Shown one piece after another: positions 7,439-14,963 of a stretch of DNA of 64,000 bases; positions within the stretch are counted from its first letter, which is position 1, and each line of letters begins with the position of its first letter. Origin of the DNA: an uncultured Hungatella sp. (GTDB lineage: Bacteria; Bacillota; Clostridia; Lachnospirales; Lachnospiraceae); NCBI GenBank assembly GCA_910579515.1, contig CAJTUV010000002.1:124001-188000 (forward strand), given 5' to 3'. The position numbers and the translations under genes are program-made. The notes beneath the pieces are model-generated. The model did not search any database and was not told the origin of the DNA. It saw nothing but the letters and a program-made list of their open reading frames with translations.

Positions 7439-8821
7439 ATGGCAAAAGAACGTGCGAAACAAGATATGGGGAGCGGCAGCATACCGAAACTGATGCTGAA
7501 CTTGGCGATTCCAGCGGTAGTGGCTCAGTTGATTAACATGTTATACAATATTGTAGACAGGATTTACATTGGCCACATTCCAGAAGCAGGAGCATCTGCG
7601 TTGACGGGAGTAGGACTATTTCTGCCTATTTTAATGATGATTAACGCCTTCGCAATGCTGGCAGGTTCCGGCGGCGCGCCCAGGGCGGCCATAGCCATGG
7701 GGAAAAATGAACAGGAAAATGCACAGAAGATTCTGGGAAACTGTTTTTCTGTGCTCATGATTTTTGCTGTGGTTCTGACCATAACGTTTTATGCGTTTGC
7801 TCCGCAGCTTTTAAGGCTTTTTGGCGCAAGCGACGTTACTTTGCCTTATGCGCTGGACTATGCGCGTATCTATATTCTGGGAACGGTTTTTGTAATGATT
7901 GTTATGGGGCTGAATCCCTTTATCACCACTCAGGGATTTGCGAAGTTCAGCATGATTACCACTGTGGTGGGAGCAGTCTGCAACATTATTCTGGACCCGA
8001 TTCTTATATTTGGTTTTCACATGGGAGTCAAGGGAGCGGCTGTCGCCACAGTGTTAAGCCAGGCGGTCAGCGCTGTGTGGGTGTTGATTTTCCTGCGAGG
8101 GTCCAGAACTATGCTTCGTCTGACCCTGGCAGACATGAAGATTGTTCCAGAGATTATCCTTCCCTGTCTTGCATTAGGAATTTCTACATTCGTGATGTTA
8201 AGTACAGAGAGTATTTTAAATATCAGTTTTAACAGCAGTTTGTCCCGTTTCGGAGGAGATGTGGCTGTAGGAGCCATGACGATTATATCCTCCTGCAATC
8301 AGTTGGTGACATTGCCTTTGCAGGGAATCTGTCAGGGCGGTCAGCCGATTATGAGCTATAATTTTGGAGCAGGGAAGAAGAACAGAGTAAAACAGGCGTT
8401 TTACTGCCAGTTTGGGGCCTGTGCAGGCTATGCCACATTGCTGTGGCTTTTGATGATGATTGCACCCCAGGTATTTGCAGGGATTTTCAGCAGCGACGCT
8501 ACGTTGGTGGATTATACCGTATGGGCCATGAGAATTTATATGGCAGGTATTTTCTCTACTGGCATTCAGATTTCCTGCCAGCAGACTTTCATGGCTTTGG
8601 GACAGGCGAAGATCAGTCTTTTGATGGCGTGTCTGCGGAAACTGGTGCTGTTGATTCCGCTGATTTTCCTATTGCCGTTTTTCTTCTCCAACAAGGTATT
8701 TGGAGTTTTTGTGGCTGAACCGGTCAGCGATATCATAGCCGCTTCCGTGACTGCGTTTATGTTGTTTACACGGATCAATGGGATTTTAGACCAGGGGGCA
8801 GGAGAGAAAAGGCATGCCTAA
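7439..8821 (+). CDS. MATE-family efflux transporter
   Basis: 460 residues with about twelve hydrophobic segments and the two-fold MATE repeat. The start SIPKLMLNLAIPAVVAQLINMLYNIVDRIYIGHIP and the phrase QGICQGGQPIMSYNFGAG in the second half are diagnostic. It would export cationic drugs or metabolites by cation antiport across the cell membrane. AAAAAGGAGG precedes the ATG. It has its own promoter and follows the restriction block; a second, more distant MATE gene lies at 17.8 kb. The substrate is unknown. Confidence 0.93.
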   Translation: MAKERAKQDMGSGSIPKLMLNLAIPAVVAQLINMLYNIVDRIYIGHIPEAGASALTGVGLFLPILMMINAFAMLAGSGGAPRAAIAMGKNEQENAQKILGNCFSVLMIFAVVLTITFYAFAPQLLRLFGASDVTLPYALDYARIYILGTVFVMIVMGLNPFITTQGFAKFSMITTVVGAVCNIILDPILIFGFHMGVKGAAVATVLSQAVSAVWVLIFLRGSRTMLRLTLADMKIVPEIILPCLALGISTFVMLSTESILNISFNSSLSRFGGDVAVGAMTIISSCNQLVTLPLQGICQGGQPIMSYNFGAGKKNRVKQAFYCQFGACAGYATLLWLLMMIAPQVFAGIFSSDATLVDYTVWAMRIYMAGIFSTGIQISCQQTFMALGQAKISLLMACLRKLVLLIPLIFLLPFFFSNKVFGVFVAEPVSDIIAASVTAFMLFTRINGILDQGAGEKRHA

Positions 8822-8884
8822 AACAGAAATCGTAACAGTTCAGACGTAGCAATGCCAGCAACGGTGACGAAAGGTAGAGTTCCT

Positions 8885-9232
8885 ATGGAAATGAAAAAAT
8901 TGAGTATTTCTGCGAAACGGCAGATTACAATCCCACAGAAATTTTTTACCATGCTGGGGTTTGATACAGAGGCAGAATGTACCGTGCGCGGAAATGAACT
9001 GGTTATTCGTCCTGTCAGAACCAATGCAGGAGGAGAGTTTGCGGAGCAGATTCTGGCGGATTTGATTGCCAGGGGATATAGCGGCAATGATCTTCTGGAG
9101 CGTTTTAAAAAGGCGCAGGGGCAGGTGCGTCCAGCTGTGGAAGCAATGCTTGTGGACGCAGAGCAGGTTGCATCTTCAGAATCTGGTCATATATCTTATG
9201 AGGATGTTTTTGGTACGGAGGATGAGGAATGA
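8885..9232 (+). CDS. AbrB/MazE-type antitoxin
   Basis: About 115 residues. The N-terminal swapped-hairpin AbrB domain is clear (KKLSISAKRQITIPQKFFTML ... VRGNELVIRPV), followed by an acidic tail (SYEDVFGTEDEE) of the kind that binds a toxin. I place the start at ATG 8885, with AAAGG upstream; an ATG at 8852 has no ribosome binding site. Its stop overlaps the next start (ATGA), which indicates translational coupling to the toxin. It probably also binds its own promoter. Confidence 0.82.
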   Translation: MEMKKLSISAKRQITIPQKFFTMLGFDTEAECTVRGNELVIRPVRTNAGGEFAEQILADLIARGYSGNDLLERFKKAQGQVRPAVEAMLVDAEQVASSESGHISYEDVFGTEDEE

Positions 9233-9528
9233 CAGAGGTACGTTTTCTTCCGCCTGCAGCGAAACTTATCAAAAAGCTTAAGGATAAGAGATTGAAGACA
9301 CTGTATCAGGAGGCAGTTGATAAGATTCGAGAAGATTATACAGTTGGAGAAGCCAAAACCGGAGATTTATCAGGTGTGTATGGGTATGATATTTATTACA
9401 ATAAAACAAATTATGAGCTGGCATATACGGTAGAGTATCTGGAGAATCAGGTGATTGTTGTGATTATGGCTGGAACCAGAGAAAATTTTTATGATCAGCT
9501 GAAACAGTATATGAGATTTCGCTCTTGA
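9229..9528 (+). CDS. RelE/ParE-superfamily toxin
   Basis: 99 residues with the compact RelE/ParE shape: VRFLPPAAKLIKKLKDKRLKTLYQEAVDKIREDY, then GDLSGVYGYDIYYNKTNYELAYTVE and a final basic helix. Members either cleave mRNA on the ribosome or act on gyrase; the sequence alone does not decide which. It overlaps the antitoxin gene by 4 nt. No terminator is obvious before the FMN riboswitch. Confidence 0.82.
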   Translation: MTEVRFLPPAAKLIKKLKDKRLKTLYQEAVDKIREDYTVGEAKTGDLSGVYGYDIYYNKTNYELAYTVEYLENQVIVVIMAGTRENFYDQLKQYMRFRS

Positions 9529-9575
9529 CAACCCAAAACCAACCATATATACTTAGAATCATAAATTGAATAAAA

Positions 9576-9682
9576 TCTTCAGGGCAGGGTGCAATTCCCT
9601 ACCGGTGGTACAGCCCACGAGCCGCAAGGCATGATTCGGTGAAACTCCGAAGCCGACAGTACAGTCTGGATGAAAGAAGAGT
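9576..9682 (+). ncRNA. FMN riboswitch (RFN element)
   Basis: The conserved FMN aptamer blocks are present in order: AGGGCAGGGTGCAATTCCCTACCGG, CAGCCCACGAGC, GATTCGGTGAAACTCCGAAGCCGACAGT and the closing GTCTGGATGAAAGAAGA. FMN binding normally causes early termination of rib operons. Two terminator-like hairpins follow before ribD. Confidence 0.97.
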
Positions 9683-9723
9683 ACGAATAACAAGAACTGT
9701 TTTATTTTTGCAGCAGATGATAG

Positions 9724-9761
9724 CTCTGGAGTGTTTTTTACATTCCAGAGTTTTCTTTTTT
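9724..9761 (+). terminator. FMN riboswitch expression-platform terminator
   Basis: A 10-bp stem (9724-9733 with 9741-9750, one G-T pair), 7-nt loop, then a T-rich tail from 9751. It lies about 40 nt after the aptamer, as expected for the regulated terminator. Confidence 0.9.
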
Positions 9762-9790
9762 GCAGACATAGGATTGTGATCGTTTTATTA

Positions 9791-9822
9791 GCCCTGAGCC
9801 CTGTGGTTCGGGGCATTTTTTT
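9791..9822 (+). terminator. Second terminator-like hairpin directly before the ribD ribosome binding site
   Basis: GCCCTGA (9791-9797) pairs with TCGGGGC (9808-9814), and seven T follow at 9816-9822. The Shine-Dalgarno GGAGGTGA begins at the next base. It could be a second terminator or a structure that affects ribD translation. Confidence 0.6.
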
Positions 9823-9835
9823 GGAGGTGACAAAG

Positions 9836-10951
9836 GTGGAAGATAACGACTATATGAAGCTGGCTTTAGCGCTTGCCCAAAAGGGATGGGGGTGGACAGG
9901 GCCGAATCCCATGGTGGGAGCAGTCATTGTAAAGGAAGGGAGAATCATCGGCCAGGGGTGGCATGAAAAATACGGCCAGGCCCATGGGGAGCGCAATGCT
10001 CTGAACTCCTGCACAGAGACGCCAGAGGGCGGGACTATGTATGTGACTTTAGAGCCCTGCTGTCATTATGGAAAGCAGCCTCCGTGTGTAGATGGGATTC
10101 TGGAAGCTGGAATCAAGAGGGTAGTGACAGGGTCAGATGATCCAAATCCTCTGGTTATGGGCAGGGGGCTTCAGATTCTGCGAGATCATGGGTTAGAGGT
10201 GACAGAACACGTTTTAAAGGAGGAGTGTGACAGAATAAACCAGGTGTTTTTTCACTATATTCAAACAAAGCGGCCTTTTGTGACAATGAAGTATGCGATG
10301 ACTATGGATGGAAAGATTGCGGCGTACACAGGGAAGTCTAAGTGGATTACTGGGGAGGAGGCCAGAGAACATGTTCACAGACAGCGCCATGGAACGATGG
10401 CGATTATGGTAGGAGTGGGGACTGTGATAAAGGATGACCCTTTATTGACCTGCCGTATTCCAGGGGGAAAAAATCCCATTCGCATTATCTGCGATACCAA
10501 CCTTCGCACTCCTCTTACCGCTCAGGTAGTAGCTACAGCAAAAGAGGTTCCAACCATTTTGGCCACTTGTTGTACAGACAGGGAGAGACAATCTCTTTAT
10601 GAGAGTGCAGGCTGCCGGATTTTGACTGTGGGAAGAGAAACATCTATGGATGGAAAGTTGGATTTGGTACAACTCATGGAGCGGCTGGGAGAGGAGCAGA
10701 TTGACAGTGTTCTGCTGGAAGGCGGGGGAACTTTAAACTGGGCAGCTTTAAAAAGTGGGATTGTACAAAAAGTACAGGCCTATCTAGCCCCGAAACTGTT
10801 GGGAGGGAGGGAAGCGAAAACGCCTGTGGAGGGAGAGGGCGTATGGTCCCCACAGATGGGATTTTTGCTGAAAAACAGTGTGGTGACTCAGTTGGGCCAG
10901 GACTTTTTGATTGAGAGTGAGGTGGATTGGGATGTTTACCGGAATTGTTGA
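9836..10951 (+). CDS. ribD: Bifunctional riboflavin biosynthesis deaminase/reductase RibD
   Basis: 371 residues. The N-terminal deaminase domain has the zinc motif HGERNAL and PCCHYGKQPPC; the C-terminal reductase domain (from about 150) begins RPFVTMKYAMTMDGKIA and includes LLEGGGTLNW. It carries out the deamination and side-chain reduction steps of riboflavin synthesis. I place the start at GTG 9836 because GGAGGTGA lies 5 nt upstream; residues before it would be riboswitch leader. First gene of ribD-E-BA-H, controlled by the FMN riboswitch. Confidence 0.95.
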   Translation: MEDNDYMKLALALAQKGWGWTGPNPMVGAVIVKEGRIIGQGWHEKYGQAHGERNALNSCTETPEGGTMYVTLEPCCHYGKQPPCVDGILEAGIKRVVTGSDDPNPLVMGRGLQILRDHGLEVTEHVLKEECDRINQVFFHYIQTKRPFVTMKYAMTMDGKIAAYTGKSKWITGEEAREHVHRQRHGTMAIMVGVGTVIKDDPLLTCRIPGGKNPIRIICDTNLRTPLTAQVVATAKEVPTILATCCTDRERQSLYESAGCRILTVGRETSMDGKLDLVQLMERLGEEQIDSVLLEGGGTLNWAALKSGIVQKVQAYLAPKLLGGREAKTPVEGEGVWSPQMGFLLKNSVVTQLGQDFLIESEVDWDVYRNC

Positions 10952-11597
10952 GGAAATCGGTTCCGTGGAGAAGATTCAAAGAGGCAGGAATTCTGCAGCG
11001 CTTTTGATTCACGGGGAAAAGGTGCTGGAAGGAACAAAGATTGGGGACAGCATCGCAGTCAACGGCATCTGCCTGACGGTTACGAGACTATTTTCCCATA
11101 AGTTTTCTGCAGACGTCATGCATGAGACGTTAAACCGCTCTACGTTGTCCGGCCTGGTCCCAGGGAGCCGTGTGAATCTGGAACGGGCTATGGCTGCAGA
11201 CGGACGGTTCGGCGGCCACATGGTAGCTGGTCATGTGGATGGAGTGGGGAAGATTCTCGCCATACAAAAGGATGACACAGCGGTATGGTACACCATAGAG
11301 GTCAAAGCAGAGCTAATGCGCTATATTGTGGAGAAAGGGTCTGTTGCCATAGACGGCATCAGCCTGACCGTAGCAGCGGTTGCCGATACCCATTTCTCCA
11401 TTTCCGCCATTCCCCATACCGTAAGCCATACCGTTTTGAGGGAACGGAGAATAGGGGATTTGGTAAATGTGGAAACGGATATGATTGGAAAATATGTGGA
11501 GAAGCTGTTGGGTCCTCTGACACAGGGACGGGATGTAAAAAAAGAGGGGGAACATGGCTCCATCACAAGAGAATTTTTATCCCAGAATGGGTTTTAG
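10932..11597 (+). CDS. ribE: Riboflavin synthase alpha chain
   Basis: 221 residues with two similar lumazine-binding halves. The N-terminus MFTGIVEEIGSV is the family signature and is repeated in structure after about residue 97 (MVAGHVDGVGKI). The enzyme dismutates two 6,7-dimethyl-8-ribityllumazines to riboflavin. The ATG at 10932 lies 20 nt inside the end of ribD with GAGGTG upstream, so translation is coupled. An upstream in-frame start at 10911 is less likely. Confidence 0.95.
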   Translation: MFTGIVEEIGSVEKIQRGRNSAALLIHGEKVLEGTKIGDSIAVNGICLTVTRLFSHKFSADVMHETLNRSTLSGLVPGSRVNLERAMAADGRFGGHMVAGHVDGVGKILAIQKDDTAVWYTIEVKAELMRYIVEKGSVAIDGISLTVAAVADTHFSISAIPHTVSHTVLRERRIGDLVNVETDMIGKYVEKLLGPLTQGRDVKKEGEHGSITREFLSQNGF

Positions 11598-11615
11598 CAA
11601 GCAAGGAGGTAGAAG

Positions 11616-12821
11616 ATGATACAATTTAACACGATTGAAGAAGCTCTCCTGGAATTAAAGCAGGGGAAAATCATTATGGTTACAGATGATCCGGACAGGG
11701 AAAACGAAGGAGACTTTATCTGCGGAGCACAGTTTGCCACCACAGGCAACATTAATTTTATGGCTACTTATGGGAAGGGGCTGATCTGTATGCCCATGTC
11801 TGAGGAGTATGTAGAGAAGTTAAAGATTCCTCAGATGGTGCGACGGAACACGGACAATCATGAGACGGCGTTTACCGTGTCCATTGACCATGTAACCACA
11901 TCTACCGGAATTTCCGCGGCGGAGCGTTCCATCACGGCTCTGGCCTGTGTGGAGGAAGGGGCAAAGCCGGAGGACTTCCGCAGGCCGGGCCATATGTTCC
12001 CTCTTCTGGCAAAAAAGAACGGAGTTTTGGAGCGGGCCGGACACACCGAGGCCACAGTGGACTTGTGCCGTTTGGCGGGACTTAAGGAATGCGGTCTGTG
12101 CTGTGAGATTATGAGAGAGGACGGGACTATGATGCGGTCTGCGGAGCTTTCAGAGCTTGCAAAAAGACTGAATATGAAATTTATTACCATCAGGGATTTA
12201 CAGAATTACCGAAAGTGTCATGAAAAGCTGGTTGACATGGCAGCTTCTGTGAAAATGCCTACGAAATATGGCGACTTTATGGCTTGCGGGTTTGTGAACC
12301 GTCTGAACGGAGAACATCACGTGGCTCTGGTAAAGGGGGAAATCGGAGACGGGAAACAGGTTTTGTGCCGTGTACATTCCGAGTGCCTTACTGGAGACAC
12401 CTTTGGGTCCCTGCGGTGTGACTGCGGACAGCAGTTGGCAGCGGCTATGACAGAAATTGAAAAAGAGGGGAGAGGAATTCTGTTATATATGCGTCAGGAG
12501 GGGAGAGGAATCGGACTGATCAACAAACTGCGGGCTTACAAATTGCAGGAAGAAGGCATGGACACTCTGGAGGCAAACCTGGCACTGGGTTTTGAGGGAG
12601 ATGAGAGGGAATATTTTATCGGAGCCCAGATTCTGCGGGAGCTGGGAGTAAAGAGCATCCGGCTTCTGACCAACAACCCGGATAAAGTGTACCAGCTTTC
12701 TGGATTTGGACTGGAAATCACAGAGCGAGTCCCCATACAGATGGAAGCCACGGAGCATGACTTGTTTTATCTAAAAACCAAGGCGAAGCGAATGGGGCAT
12801 CTGCTGCACTATGAAAAATAA
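11616..12821 (+). CDS. ribBA: DHBP synthase / GTP cyclohydrolase II (RibBA)
   Basis: 401 residues. The N-terminal RibB half carries DDPDRENEGDF and the RPGHMFPLLA block; the C-terminal RibA half carries the zinc cysteines in SECLTGDTFGSLRCDCG and the MRQEGRGIGL motif. It supplies both precursors of lumazine, from ribulose-5-phosphate and GTP. AAGGAGG precedes the ATG 18 nt after ribE. Confidence 0.96.
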   Translation: MIQFNTIEEALLELKQGKIIMVTDDPDRENEGDFICGAQFATTGNINFMATYGKGLICMPMSEEYVEKLKIPQMVRRNTDNHETAFTVSIDHVTTSTGISAAERSITALACVEEGAKPEDFRRPGHMFPLLAKKNGVLERAGHTEATVDLCRLAGLKECGLCCEIMREDGTMMRSAELSELAKRLNMKFITIRDLQNYRKCHEKLVDMAASVKMPTKYGDFMACGFVNRLNGEHHVALVKGEIGDGKQVLCRVHSECLTGDTFGSLRCDCGQQLAAAMTEIEKEGRGILLYMRQEGRGIGLINKLRAYKLQEEGMDTLEANLALGFEGDEREYFIGAQILRELGVKSIRLLTNNPDKVYQLSGFGLEITERVPIQMEATEHDLFYLKTKAKRMGHLLHYEK

Positions 12822-12843
12822 ATTTTTATGGAGGTGATTTATC

Positions 12844-13311
12844 ATGAAAACATTTGAAGGAAAACTGGTGTCAAAGGGAGCGAGAATCGGGATTGTTGCG
12901 GCTCGTTTTAATGAGTTTATAACATCAAAATTGTTAAGCGGGGCCATGGATGGATTGATTCGTCATGAGGTGCAGGAGGAGAATATTCATGTGGCATGGG
13001 TTCCAGGGGCTTTCGAAATCCCGCTGATTGCCTCTAAAATGGCGAAAAGCGGAAAGTATGACGCAGTAATCTGTCTGGGCGCGGTGATCCGTGGTTCTAC
13101 CAGCCATTATGATTATGTGTGCAACGAGGTGTCAAAGGGAATCGCCGCTGTTTCCCTGGAAAGCGGCGTGCCAGTAATGTTCGGCGTCCTGACCACGGAA
13201 AATATTGAACAGGCCATTGAACGGGCTGGCACAAAGGCAGGAAACAAGGGCTATGACTGCGCTTTAGGAGCCCTTGAGATGGTGAATCTGATTAGGGAGT
13301 TGGAGCGTTAA
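12844..13311 (+). CDS. ribH: 6,7-dimethyl-8-ribityllumazine synthase
   Basis: 155 residues with the lumazine synthase signatures VAARFNEFITSKLL, VPGAFEIPL and GAVIRGSTSHYDYVCNEVSKGI. It condenses the RibD product with the RibB product and feeds ribE. A GGAGGTGA site lies before the ATG. It is the last gene of the operon; a long hairpin follows 20 nt later. Confidence 0.96.
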   Translation: MKTFEGKLVSKGARIGIVAARFNEFITSKLLSGAMDGLIRHEVQEENIHVAWVPGAFEIPLIASKMAKSGKYDAVICLGAVIRGSTSHYDYVCNEVSKGIAAVSLESGVPVMFGVLTTENIEQAIERAGTKAGNKGYDCALGALEMVNLIRELER

Positions 13312-13331
13312 GTTTGTAAAGGTATCGACAT

Positions 13332-13363
13332 CCAGCAAAAGCACATGCCCAGGCTTTTGCTGG
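13332..13363. other. Perfect 11-bp inverted repeat after ribH, without a T-run
   Basis: CCAGCAAAAGC (13332-13342) and GCTTTTGCTGG (13353-13363) enclose a 10-nt loop. No T-run follows on either strand; the nearest T-run on the plus strand starts at about 13401 after a weak 4-bp hairpin. It lies between the convergent ribH and anti-sigma genes and may stabilise 3' ends. Confidence 0.5.
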
Positions 13364-13417
13364 AGTAGATGCGAAGACAGTAGTAGGCAGCACCTGCGCT
13401 TTTTTGGTTTACTGTTT

Positions 13418-14263
13418 TCACGAATGTCCCAACTTCTGCTTTCTATACGGATTGTCCACAGTGGCATCAAATCCAATAGGAAGATACTTTGCAGGAATCA
13501 ACGTTTCATAATCAAGATCCATAAAGTAATTACAAAAAATCAGTTCTACATAAACGATCTGGCGATTTTGGTTAGACAGAGCATACACAAATCCATAATA
13601 CGGATCAGACTCCATAGCAAGAAGGGTATATCCATCTGAGAATCCGTCTGCGCCATAATTGCCCAGATAATCTGTGGAAGCGTAATCTTTTAACCGCTTC
13701 ACCTCTTTCTCATAAGATTCTTCGTCATAGTTTACAGCCAGATAGCTTAAAAACTGTTTATCCCATGGATTGTAATAGACCATTTTATAATCGGTTACAT
13801 CCATTTCATTCGTAATGGTTTCAGGAAAAATAGTTTCGTCCATACCCCATTTATTAACATACTCTTTTTTCGCGCTGTCCCCCATATACCACAGATAATG
13901 GCTGACGTCTGTGTCTTCCTGCACCTGGGCTTTGGCGCTGTCTAAAGCCAGGAGATAAATGGCGCCTCCAACGGCAAAAAAACGGGAAGCGACAAAGAGA
14001 ACCGCCAAAACCACCAGTGCGGTAATACTGGCTGTTTTTAATCCCAGAATCCGTTTTTTCTTTTTCACATAATTTGAAAAACTTTCGGCCGGCTCTCGGC
14101 TGTACTGAACAGGAGGCGTGGGGGCTTTCATTTCCAGGTACGCGTTTTTACACGTTTCACAAGTTTCTAAATGTTCTTCGACTGCTGCGCTGCTTGTCTG
14201 GCTGGTAAGATGCTCCACATACAATGGAAGAAGGTCTTTTACAATATCGCATTCCAGTTTCAT
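13418..14263 (-). CDS. Membrane anti-sigma factor with zinc-finger N-terminus
   Basis: 281 residues. The N-terminal part (MKLECDIVKDLLPLYVEHLTS ... HLETCETCKNAY) is an anti-sigma zinc finger with HxxxCxxC. One or two hydrophobic segments follow (about 75-105), then an extracytoplasmic domain of about 170 residues. The start at 14263 overlaps the sigma stop (ATGA), so the two are coupled. It should hold the ECF sigma factor at the membrane until an unknown envelope signal is sensed. I do not recognise the outer domain. Confidence 0.85.
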   Translation of the reverse strand: MKLECDIVKDLLPLYVEHLTSQTSSAAVEEHLETCETCKNAYLEMKAPTPPVQYSREPAESFSNYVKKKKRILGLKTASITALVVLAVLFVASRFFAVGGAIYLLALDSAKAQVQEDTDVSHYLWYMGDSAKKEYVNKWGMDETIFPETITNEMDVTDYKMVYYNPWDKQFLSYLAVNYDEESYEKEVKRLKDYASTDYLGNYGADGFSDGYTLLAMESDPYYGFVYALSNQNRQIVYVELIFCNYFMDLDYETLIPAKYLPIGFDATVDNPYRKQKLGHS

Positions 14264-14757
14264 AAAGTCTCCTTTCTGAGTTTCATTTCCCTCTGAATCA
14301 TTTCTTTCCCACGATGATAGGTTACACACGCCCAATGTTCGGATTTCTGAAAAACAGCCCCGATTTCTTTAAAAGACAATTCCCCAAAGACACGCAGAGA
14401 AAAAATTTCTTTATAGGGCTCTCGCAGATGATGTAAAATTTTATGAATCTGGAGAGCCGTCTCTCTGTCCGCAAACATTTGAACGGATAATGTCTGCTCT
14501 TCTTCAGATGGCTCCCAGGTTTCTCCCTGCATGGCGCGCCGCTGCTTTTTGACGTGGGTAAAGAATAAATTTTTCGCAATGGAACACAGCCACACCCGCA
14601 GGTCTGAGTCGCCTCGGAAGGTGTGAATGGATTTTATTGCGCGGTACATGGTTTCCTGTGCAAGTTCTTCAGCCAGGTACTCGTCTCTGGAAAGTCCTCT
14701 CAGGAAACGCAATACATCTTCATAATAGGTTTCAAATATCTTATCTGATTGATCCAC
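14260..14757 (-). CDS. ECF-type RNA polymerase sigma factor
   Basis: 165 residues with sigma region 2 (ETYYEDVLRFLRGL ... LAEELAQETMYRAIKSIHTFRG ... LRVWLCSIAKNLFFTHVKK) and region 4 (LREPYKEIFSLRVFGELSFKEIGAVF), but no regions 1 or 3, as in ECF sigma factors. Region 4 contains EHWACVTYHRGKEM in place of the usual turn of the helix-turn-helix, which is fairly typical for Clostridia. Its own promoter looks like sigma-A. Targets are not visible beyond possible autoregulation. Confidence 0.92.
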   Translation of the reverse strand: MDQSDKIFETYYEDVLRFLRGLSRDEYLAEELAQETMYRAIKSIHTFRGDSDLRVWLCSIAKNLFFTHVKKQRRAMQGETWEPSEEEQTLSVQMFADRETALQIHKILHHLREPYKEIFSLRVFGELSFKEIGAVFQKSEHWACVTYHRGKEMIQREMKLRKETL

Positions 14758-14810
14758 CTTGTTTCCCCCTTTCCTTTATAAGACCCTTCCCATTCTAAAA
14801 TATCACAAGA

Positions 14811-14839
14811 ATTTTACCTCAAAAAACTGAGATTGTCAC
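14811..14839 (-). promoter_or_regulatory. Promoter of the sigma/anti-sigma operon
   Basis: On the minus strand GTGACA (14839-14834), 17-bp spacer, TAAAAT (14816-14811). A perfect inverted repeat CGCTG-TTG-CAGCG (14839-14851) touches the -35 box. Confidence 0.55.
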
Positions 14840-14876
14840 GCTGTTGCAGCGAAAATGTAACTGTACAAAAGGCTAG

Positions 14877-14905
14877 TTGTTCTCTGAAAGGTTATCCGAT
14901 ATAAT
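14877..14905 (+). promoter_or_regulatory. Promoter of the 602-aa gene
   Basis: TTGTTC (14877-14882), 17-bp spacer, TATAAT (14900-14905), about 58 nt before the ATG. It is divergent from the sigma operon promoter. Confidence 0.6.
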
Positions 14906-14963
14906 CCTATTATAAAAGAGAACTTCGCAGAATGACTGGTGCAAGGAGAAGGAGGGAATTGCA

